The notes under the pieces are model-generated. The model was not told the DNA's origin, did no database searches, and saw only the letters and a program-made list of their open reading frames with translations. From assembly GCA_937907205.1 (NCBI GenBank), contig CALESE010000093.1, positions 1-7,753 of the forward strand: a stretch of DNA of 7,753 nt. The letters run 5' to 3'. Position 1 is the stretch's first letter, and each line of letters opens with the position of its first letter. Source of the stretch: an uncultured Romboutsia sp. GTDB taxonomy: Bacteria > Bacillota > Clostridia > Peptostreptococcales > Peptostreptococcaceae. A program made the translations under genes and the position numbers. Below are positions 1-4,760 of this stretch, one piece after another.

Positions 1-285
1 AGCTTCAACTTCATCTTCATCATAAATAGAACCTAATAAATCTTTTATAACATAATTTAAAGGTTTACTTTCTCCACAAGTAAAACAATGAAACATTCCA
101 ATAGTAGTGCGATCAGAGGGAGTTATACGTATTGTAGCACTAGGTTTTCTTTCTTGCCCATTCTTATGATAAGGACATGTGACTATTAAATTATCTGGAG
201 TCTTACGTATATCTTTAAAATAAAAAATACCTGTTTTCAATTTTATATAATCTCTTATTTTTGATAGTAATGTTTCATCTATCAT
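1..285 (-). CDS. dnaG: DnaG-type DNA primase, N-terminal zinc-binding part (cut by window edge)
   Basis: This is the first 95 codons of a primase, the enzyme that makes RNA primers for lagging-strand synthesis. The visible part is the CHC2-type zinc-binding domain: Cys37-x2-His40 in TCPYH and Cys67-x2-Cys70 in FHCFTCG, separated by 26 residues, as in bacterial and phage DnaG primases. This domain recognises the template in the family. The RNA polymerase and helicase-binding domains would lie beyond position 1. The ATG at 285 overlaps the helicase stop codon (TAATG), and a strong GGAGGAGGG ribosome site lies inside the last codons of the helicase fragment, so translation is probably coupled. 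The acidic stretch DEDEVE near residues 89-94 is at the window edge. Identification of the domain is firm; the full length and subtype cannot be seen. Confidence 0.88.
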   Translation of the reverse strand, partial: MIDETLLSKIRDYIKLKTGIFYFKDIRKTPDNLIVTCPYHKNGQERKPSATIRITPSDRTTIGMFHCFTCGESKPLNYVIKDLLGSIYDEDEVEA

Positions 286-953
286 TAAAAACTCATCCCT
301 CCTCCGAAAATTTGTCTAGCCTTTGCTTTTTTAATAGAACTTACTTCAGGAGTAATCTCTCTTATAGGTTTGTATTTATTTATACCATAATCTACTTCAT
401 ATTTTTGTACTAAATCACTATTACCATATCTATTTTTAATTATTTTTAATGTCAATATACCATTTTCATTTCTAAGAGAGACAACTCTAGTAGCATTTTG
501 AGCAACAGCATCAGACTCAGCTATATTTTCAATTTCAGGAGCATTTTGCATATTTATCCCCTGTCTATTACTTTGAACTAATAATATTATAGGTATACCA
601 TATTTAATACTTAATGAAAATAAATCAGCACTAATATTTCCATATTGAAAACGGACAGGATTACCTGGTTTATAACTTTCATCTTCCATTAAAGATAATT
701 GATCTACTACTAACATTGTTAATTTTTCTCTTATAATCATTTCTTCTAAATCAGTTACATTAGCTCTACGTCTTAATTCTTTTTGAGTTAATACTCTTAT
801 AAATAAATTATTATCTTTTACAAATTGCAAAGCTTGTTCTTGTGTATCAGTATAATTTTGTTTAGCACAACATAAAATTCTTTCTTGTAATTGTCTAACA
901 CTCATTTCTCCAGAATATATACCTACCTTTTCTCCCTGTAAAGCAGCTGACAT
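285..953 (-). CDS. dnaB: Replicative DnaB-type helicase, C-terminal fragment (frameshifted from 980-1540)
   Basis: This is the RecA-like ATPase part of a replicative helicase, lacking its own Walker A motif. Visible family motifs are GEMS (residues 15-18, catalytic glutamate motif H1a), the hydrophobic Walker B strand MLVVDQLS with Asp84, the H3 strand IILLVQSNRQG with Gln127, IAESDAVAQNATRVVSL (145-160) and the KNRYG loop (173-177) that holds the arginine finger region in DnaB proteins. The first ATG (953) has no convincing ribosome site. The same frame is open upstream of that ATG into GLKFA, which is typical helicase sequence, so this is the tail of a disrupted gene rather than an independent one. 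Removing two single bases between about 954 and 995 would join it to 980-1540 as one 417-residue protein, a normal length for the family. The C-terminus (GGGMSF) encodes the primase ribosome site. Confidence 0.85.
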   Translation of the reverse strand: MSAALQGEKVGIYSGEMSVRQLQERILCCAKQNYTDTQEQALQFVKDNNLFIRVLTQKELRRRANVTDLEEMIIREKLTMLVVDQLSLMEDESYKPGNPVRFQYGNISADLFSLSIKYGIPIILLVQSNRQGINMQNAPEIENIAESDAVAQNATRVVSLRNENGILTLKIIKNRYGNSDLVQKYEVDYGINKYKPIREITPEVSSIKKAKARQIFGGGMSF

Positions 954-995
954 AGCGAATTTTAATCCGTATCCAAGATTTACCGGTGACCGGTA
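954..995 (-). other. dnaB: Double frame disruption across the helicase Walker A codons
   Basis: Reading the minus strand, frame 1 gives LVGRTGHR then stop, frame 2 gives GKSWIRIK, and frame 3 gives GLKFAMSAALQGEKVG. Dropping one base from the CACC at about 988-992 and one A from the AAAA at about 962-967 restores GRTG-x-GKSWIRIKFAMSAALQG, a normal helicase P-loop and helix. Two indels of the same sign are needed, because a single shift would skip the GKS residues. Whether this is a consensus error or real inactivation cannot be decided from the sequence. Confidence 0.75.
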
Positions 996-1540
996 CGTCC
1001 TACTAAAATAATTAATTCTTCACCTCTACGCCATCCAATCAATTTTTCATCTAACTCTTTAAATCCTGTACTAATAACATCAGAAGGATCTATTTTTGAT
1101 ATATCTTCAATATCTTCAAATAAATCAACTGATTTATTATAGTGTCCTAATATTTTTAAATTATTATATACAGAGCCTAATTGATCTATAAATGCTATAG
1201 GATCTTTTTCCATTAAATCTTTAGACTCATTTAAACCTATAATTTGTTGTTGTATTTTATTTTTCGTATATTCATTTCGTAATACATTACATAAAGAATT
1301 TAAATCTAATATTTCTGTGTATTGACGCATAGATTCATCATCAATATCAAATTCATAGCCTATAACAGGTAATTCTGGATATTTAGAAGTACTAATAAAT
1401 GAGTAAATATATTCATATAATCTATGATTGGCATAAGTAAAATAATCTTTAGTTATGTTATTTAAAATTAATACTTCCCAATTTTTATCTCTAACAATAC
1501 CTAATAATAATGCTTTTTCTACAGCATCTCGATCTAACAT
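980..1540 (-). CDS. dnaB: Replicative DnaB-type helicase, N-terminal fragment ending in the Walker A motif
   Basis: This fragment carries the helical N-terminal domain of a DnaB-like helicase (about residues 1-125, beginning DRDAVEKALLLGIVRD), the linker, and the start of the RecA fold, STGFKELDEKLIGWRRGEELIILVGRTG (157-184). The family normally continues as GRTGxGKS, but here the frame reads GRTGHR and then stops at 980-982. The bases for GKSW follow directly in another frame. Without the P-loop lysine the product could not bind or hydrolyse ATP, so as written the gene is non-functional. It starts at an ATG touching the stop of the loader-like gene (TAAATG), with AGAAAGGA at 1553-1560 as ribosome site. 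In the family the N-terminal domain mediates hexamer assembly and primase contact, and primase is the next gene after the C-terminal fragment. Confidence 0.85.
   Translation of the reverse strand: MLDRDAVEKALLLGIVRDKNWEVLILNNITKDYFTYANHRLYEYIYSFISTSKYPELPVIGYEFDIDDESMRQYTEILDLNSLCNVLRNEYTKNKIQQQIIGLNESKDLMEKDPIAFIDQLGSVYNNLKILGHYNKSVDLFEDIEDISKIDPSDVISTGFKELDEKLIGWRRGEELIILVGRTGHR
981..995. repeat. GC-rich 15-base palindrome (two ACCGGT copies) at the helicase break
   Basis: TACCGGT-G-ACCGGTA is a perfect inverted repeat with 7-bp arms around a single central G. Nine of its fifteen bases are G or C, strikingly unlike the AT-rich surroundings. It lies on the Walker A codons exactly where the first frame change occurs. 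It might be a natural codon cluster for Thr-Gly/Gly-Lys made palindromic by the inserted base, or a small duplication of ACCGGT. Confidence 0.7.
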
Positions 1541-2185
1541 TTATAAATTCATTCCTTTCTTAGGTACTTCAAAATTCATTCTAGAATAGTCTCCTCCAAA
1601 ATCTACATCCATCATATCAAAAATATCAGCTCCAATTACTTGAGATAAATTAGTAGTACCACCTGCAATCATAAATATGTTACAACAATTATTTCGCTTT
1701 CTTATTGATAAAAGATCATAAATTTTTTGTTTATCAAAAGTACTTTCTAGTTTAGAAAATTTATCCCAAATAACTAAAGGAGCATATTCAATGTTTCGCA
1801 ATATAGTATCTATATTATGAACAGGACTTTGATTTAAATGATTTATATTCATAATACGTTTATAATCTTCTACTAATAAATTTTTTTCAATATTTTCATT
1901 TTTACTATATACTTGTTTAAAATATTCTTGTATCATTGCATATGCAATATATCCAGTATTTTTATAACTTACAAAATTTAATAAAAGATTATATCTATCT
2001 TCTACAGCTATATACATTTTATCTAATATATTTCTAAATTTTGCAGGTATAGTGATTCTATCTAAATTTTGATATCCAATAGGAATATCACTATATGTAA
2101 TAAAGTCATCATAATTTTTTTGTATTGCTTTAATATATTCCATTGGTTTATTTTTTAATATAGGTAAAATATTTACTATATCCAT
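1541..2185 (-). CDS. Probable helicase loader-like protein (degenerate DnaC/DnaI-type AAA+ without P-loop)
   Basis: The sequence follows the layout of DnaC/DnaI helicase loaders although the catalytic motifs are worn away. IPIGYQNLD (residues 34-42) resembles the segment that precedes the AAA+ core in that family. SYKNTGYIAYAMIQEYF (73-89) sits where the Walker A loop and its helix should be, but no GxGKT/S is present. APLVIWDKF (135-143) resembles a Walker B strand. CNIFMIAGGTTNLSQVIGADIFDMMD (168-193) matches the sensor strand plus the helix that in DnaC reads roughly TSNxxxxxLxxxLGxRIxDRL. It lies immediately upstream of the helicase, which it abuts, as loaders commonly do in phages. The start overlaps the preceding stop (TAATG), with AAAGGA as ribosome site. 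The family assignment is inference from layout and position. If correct, it probably cannot hydrolyse ATP and would act as a scaffold. Confidence 0.5.
   Translation of the reverse strand: MDIVNILPILKNKPMEYIKAIQKNYDDFITYSDIPIGYQNLDRITIPAKFRNILDKMYIAVEDRYNLLLNFVSYKNTGYIAYAMIQEYFKQVYSKNENIEKNLLVEDYKRIMNINHLNQSPVHNIDTILRNIEYAPLVIWDKFSKLESTFDKQKIYDLLSIRKRNNCCNIFMIAGGTTNLSQVIGADIFDMMDVDFGGDYSRMNFEVPKKGMNL
1553..1560 (-). promoter_or_regulatory. Ribosome binding site AGAAAGGA for the helicase
   Basis: AGAAAGGA lies 12 nt before the helicase ATG, inside the last codons (KKG) of the loader-like gene. It pairs with the UCCUUUCU tail of Bacillota 16S rRNA rather than with the usual core CCUCC, which explains the long spacing. 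The same octamer occurs at 3865-3872, 6640-6647 and 7376-7383. Confidence 0.6.
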
Positions 2186-2640
2186 TAAATCATCAATCCT
2201 TTAAAATAATCTTGTACTTCTTCTGTATTTAATTTTTTTCGAGGTTTATAAATATCTTCTCCTTCTTTAAACATAGATCTATCAAGATTTAATAAATCTG
2301 CATTACTATAATAAATACTATAAGTAGCACCAAAATATATAGCTCTTTTAATTTGATACAATAACTCATTTTCATTTATTTCTATATCATTTATTTCTAT
2401 TTCCTTATAAGATTTCATACATATATTTTGTAATAAATCAATTATTAATTTTTGCAATACATTTTTAGTGAATCTACCTCTATTTCTTGATTTAAATCTA
2501 TAATCAACATATTTCCATAAGGCTATTTTTAAATTTTCTGTTAATAAGTTATTAGTTTTTATATAATAATAACATTGTTTAATATCATCTTGTTTAGAAA
2601 CTATCTTTTTTCTATTAATTTGACTTATTGAAAATGACAT
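2185..2640 (-). CDS. Hypothetical protein, possible primosome/replisome accessory protein
   Basis: A 151-residue basic, helical protein with no clear catalytic motif. The middle reads ALWKYVDYRFKSRNRGRFTKNVLQKLIIDL (about 40-69), followed by ELLYQIKRAIYFGATYSIYYSNAD (about 91-114). This layout, an aromatic helix with x-Y-R, a Thr-led helix, then an 'I..AI..G' helix ending in tyrosines, loosely resembles the C-terminal part of phage replisome organisers of the DnaD/primosomal type. The resemblance is weak. It is the first gene of the loader-helicase-primase operon, directly behind a terminator and a promoter, and its stop overlaps the loader-like start by one base. The start at 2640 is supported by AGGAGG at 2650-2655, 9-10 nt upstream. 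There is no signal peptide or membrane segment, so it is probably cytoplasmic. A DNA-binding or loader-partner role is inference from position. Confidence 0.7.
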   Translation of the reverse strand: MSFSISQINRKKIVSKQDDIKQCYYYIKTNNLLTENLKIALWKYVDYRFKSRNRGRFTKNVLQKLIIDLLQNICMKSYKEIEINDIEINENELLYQIKRAIYFGATYSIYYSNADLLNLDRSMFKEGEDIYKPRKKLNTEEVQDYFKGLMI

Positions 2641-2662
2641 AATTATAATTCCTCCTATATTA

Positions 2663-2676
2663 ATAATAACATGTTA
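2663..2676 (-). promoter_or_regulatory. Predicted promoter with palindromic AACATGTT overlapping an extended -10 (copy A)
   Basis: On the minus strand AACATG-T-TATTAT gives an extended -10 element (TGTTATTAT, hexamer at 2663-2668) overlapping the 10-bp palindrome TAACATGTTA (2667-2676). No recognisable -35 is present. The predicted start near 2656 leaves a leader of only about 16 nt, beginning at or just before the AGGAGG ribosome site. It lies right after the terminator at 2680-2735. Two closely similar copies occur at 4700-4712 and 7410-7422. Confidence 0.55.
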
Positions 2677-2679
2677 AAT

Positions 2680-2735
2680 AAAAAAAATAATTGCTAAAAC
2701 TAGTATAATAACAACTATATTTTAGCAATTATTTT
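2680..2735 (-). terminator. Rho-independent terminator of the 367-residue protein operon
   Basis: A perfect 16-bp inverted repeat (2684-2699 with 2720-2735, containing TTGCTAAAA and TTTTAGCAA) closes a 20-nt loop and is followed, in the minus-strand reading direction, by a run of eight T (2687-2680). It begins about 14 nt after the stop at 2750. The stem is AT-rich but long. The right arm carries TTTT and the left arm AAAA runs, so it could act in both directions, though no plus-strand gene is seen to use it. Confidence 0.85.
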
Positions 2736-2749
2736 AATAAAAATACTCA

Positions 2750-3853
2750 TTATTCGTAATCTTGAGCTTCAGTTAAAATTATATCTATATCATTTCTATC
2801 TATTTGTTTACTTAATATATTATGTACTAAAGTACTTAATATATCCATAGTAATTTTAGCTCCTTCATAATTTAAGTATTCTTTAGACAAAATACTTAAT
2901 ACATCTAATAAAGTTAATTTATTATATCTAAACATTTTTTTCAATTCTGTTAAATTTAAAATATCATATGCACTTTCTGCTGTTTTTAATCTAAAAGTAT
3001 TAAAAAAGTCTTGTATTTTTGCATTGCTTGTTTCATCATTTATATTTTTAATTTTATCTAAATCATCATCTGTTTTTAATTCTAATTTATATCCAACTTT
3101 TTTAAGTAATGTAATTAATTCTCTAGCAGATATCTCTACAGGATTCTGTTTAAACTTTTCATAATTTTCATATAAAATTGAAGCTTTTTGTGTAGCATAA
3201 TCTAAAGCATCTTCAAAATTAAATTGATTTATAAGAGTTGATAATTTATCAGTTTCATAATATACATTCATAGAAGGAATTAGAGTAAAATCATTATAAA
3301 TTAATATTCCAGTATAAACACTATATATAGATTTTGTAATATTGTATTCTATAACTACAACAGGAGCTTTAGAGACTTTTGGCAATTCAATATCTTTATC
3401 ATAACAAATTAATTTAATAATGTTTTTACCTTCACTGTAAAATTTACGTGTTTTTGTAATTGTTGTTATGTTTAAATTATAACTCTCTAAATTTTCTAAA
3501 AATTCTTTGAATTTATCTTCATTTTTAAAATCTACAATATCGATTATTTCATTAGATGAATTACTTAAATAAGCTACTGTAGGTTTTACAAAATTAAAAG
3601 CTGTATCTGGATCATCTTCTGCTATTTTTAAACGATAATCTTTTAATTGTTTCCATATATCAGGAGCTTTCTTAAATACATCTTTCATAGTACTACTTTT
3701 GATATCTAATTCACTATATAAAAAGTTTTCTGCTCCTTTTAAAATCTCATAAGTTTTGTTATAATTATCTCCTGTATCTATTTTTAAATATTTAGGAGTA
3801 TCCCATTCAACAGTTTTAGGTTTTAATATAGTAGGTATAATAGTTTCAAACAT
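2750..3853 (-). CDS. Hypothetical phage protein, 367 residues
   Basis: I do not recognise this protein. It is a soluble, acidic, helix-rich product with a mixed alpha/beta middle: strands NIIKLICYD (about 144-152) and APVVVIEYNITKSIYSVYTGILIYNDFTLIPSMNVYYETDKL (about 163-204), followed by long helices to the end. There is no P-loop, cysteine cluster, signal peptide or membrane segment. The centre, where a 'YTGILIYNDFTLIPSMNVYY' segment is followed by a helix pair and 'NPVEISARELITLLKKVGY', distantly recalls the DUF932 family of phage and plasmid proteins of unknown function, but this is only an impression. It is the second gene of a two-gene operon, 2 nt after the AbrB-like gene stop and with AGAAAGGA at 3865-3872 as ribosome site, and is closed by a strong terminator. 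Close coupling suggests it works with the AbrB-like zinc protein. Confidence 0.75.
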   Translation of the reverse strand: MFETIIPTILKPKTVEWDTPKYLKIDTGDNYNKTYEILKGAENFLYSELDIKSSTMKDVFKKAPDIWKQLKDYRLKIAEDDPDTAFNFVKPTVAYLSNSSNEIIDIVDFKNEDKFKEFLENLESYNLNITTITKTRKFYSEGKNIIKLICYDKDIELPKVSKAPVVVIEYNITKSIYSVYTGILIYNDFTLIPSMNVYYETDKLSTLINQFNFEDALDYATQKASILYENYEKFKQNPVEISARELITLLKKVGYKLELKTDDDLDKIKNINDETSNAKIQDFFNTFRLKTAESAYDILNLTELKKMFRYNKLTLLDVLSILSKEYLNYEGAKITMDILSTLVHNILSKQIDRNDIDIILTEAQDYE

Positions 3854-3855
3854 AT

Positions 3856-4650
3856 TTATTTCATTCCTTTCTTATATTTATTATAAAATTGTAAAAAGCT
3901 TTCTTTAGTACATTTCTTACAATAAAATTTATCATTTAATAAAAATCCTTTATCAAAATATTCTTCACAATTATTACATCTATTAATATCAGAATACTTA
4001 ACAGGACTAATAATAGTACTAGAATCAAATTTAGTTTTTGTTTTAGATAAAATATCTTTATGTATATTTTTAGAATCTGTTTGTATTTTAATTTCATGAT
4101 TATTAGTTATTTTCAATTCATCATTTATTTTATTATTTATTTTATTTTTTAATTTCTCAATATTATTATTTAATTCTTGTATTGAATTTTTACATGTATT
4201 TTTATTTATATGTGATCTATTTTCTACTTCTAAATATGGACATTTTTCATGAGGTAAATTATATTCTCTAATTAATTGACCTTTACATTCATCACAAAAT
4301 TTCTTTAAATAACTCTTTTTAGTCCTAATTACTAATCCACAATTACTATATACTTTTCTAGAAAATTTAGATCCTTCTTCTAGATTAGATACAATTTTCC
4401 TTTTAAATAAAGTATCCTTTATAATTGAATTAGATGATTCCAAATCTTTTTTTGATTTATTTTCTTCTGATAAAGAATCTATTTTTTGAATATTCTCACA
4501 TGTTTGATCAGATTCAATAAATTTCAATAAAAATGTTTTACTATCTTCATCATAACTTAATTCAAAAGAATCTCCCTGCTTATAATTAAACTCAGTTATT
4601 ATTGATTTAGGGATAGTAATTCGATTTCCGCTTGTTAATATAACTTTCAT
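3856..4650 (-). CDS. AbrB/SpoVT-like DNA-binding domain fused to two cysteine (zinc) clusters
   Basis: Residues 1-46 read as a SpoVT/AbrB-type swapped-hairpin DNA-binding domain: RITIPKSIITEFNYKQGDSFELSYDEDSKTFLLKF matches the family pattern of 'R-x-T-I-P-K, then a turn, G-D-x-hydrophobic, then a closing strand'. Such domains bind DNA as intertwined dimers. After a charged linker comes a first cluster, Cys104, Cys119-x2-Cys122, His134-x2-Cys137. A lysine- and asparagine-rich, possibly coiled-coil stretch (about 155-185) follows, then a clean C-terminal zinc ribbon, Cys225-x2-Cys228-x15-Cys244-x2-Cys247. AbrB proteins are usually 50-100 residues, so 264 residues with added zinc modules is unusual. 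It heads its operon behind a promoter and hairpin (4668-4712), with AAGGAG 5 nt before the ATG. A regulator role is inferred; the target is unknown, though the palindromic promoters nearby are obvious candidates. Confidence 0.75.
   Translation of the reverse strand: MKVILTSGNRITIPKSIITEFNYKQGDSFELSYDEDSKTFLLKFIESDQTCENIQKIDSLSEENKSKKDLESSNSIIKDTLFKRKIVSNLEEGSKFSRKVYSNCGLVIRTKKSYLKKFCDECKGQLIREYNLPHEKCPYLEVENRSHINKNTCKNSIQELNNNIEKLKNKINNKINDELKITNNHEIKIQTDSKNIHKDILSKTKTKFDSSTIISPVKYSDINRCNNCEEYFDKGFLLNDKFYCKKCTKESFLQFYNKYKKGMK
3865..3872 (-). promoter_or_regulatory. Ribosome binding site AGAAAGGA for the 367-residue protein
   Basis: AGAAAGGA lies 11 nt before the ATG at 3853 and inside the final codons (KKGMK) of the AbrB-like gene, which favours coupled translation of the two proteins. 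Confidence 0.55.
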
Positions 4651-4667
4651 AATAACTCCTTGAATAT

Positions 4668-4699
4668 AAAAAATATAGAAGATATAAAATCTTCTATAT
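4668..4699 (-). terminator. Terminator-like hairpin behind the ligase, overlapping the next promoter's start site
   Basis: A perfect 10-bp stem (4673-4682 with 4690-4699, ATATAGAAGA and TCTTCTATAT) closes a 7-nt loop and runs into six T on the minus strand (4673-4668). It follows the ligase, whose restored stop is at 4726. The predicted start of promoter copy B (about 4693) falls inside the promoter-proximal arm, so only transcripts coming through from the ligase contain the full stem. The stem is AT-rich and its efficiency is uncertain. Confidence 0.6.
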
Positions 4700-4712
4700 A
4701 TTATAACATGTT
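4700..4712 (-). promoter_or_regulatory. Predicted promoter with palindromic AACATGTT and extended -10 (copy B)
   Basis: The minus strand reads AACATG-T-TATAAT: a consensus -10 hexamer (4700-4705) with an upstream TG extension, overlapping the 8-bp palindrome AACATGTT (4705-4712). Eighteen bases (4695-4712) are identical to copy C at 7405-7422. No good -35 is seen. It would drive the AbrB-like gene, with a leader of roughly 40 nt. Confidence 0.65.
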
Positions 4713-4760
4713 GATTACAACAAATTTATTTTAATTTAGATAAAAATTCATTTTCTGTTA

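Noticed and set aside
285..953. The helicase C-terminal fragment as an independent gene starting at 953
   Set aside because: The ATG has no ribosome site, the frame continues upstream as helicase sequence, and the missing Walker A lies just upstream in another frame.
954..995. Programmed ribosomal frameshift in the helicase
   Set aside because: Two shifts within about 25 bases would be needed and no slippery heptamer with a downstream structure is visible; a single shift would leave out GKS.
954..1000. An intein or intron still present in the helicase
   Set aside because: The two helicase parts are separated by fewer than 30 bases, so nothing of that size is inserted; only a past loss remains possible.
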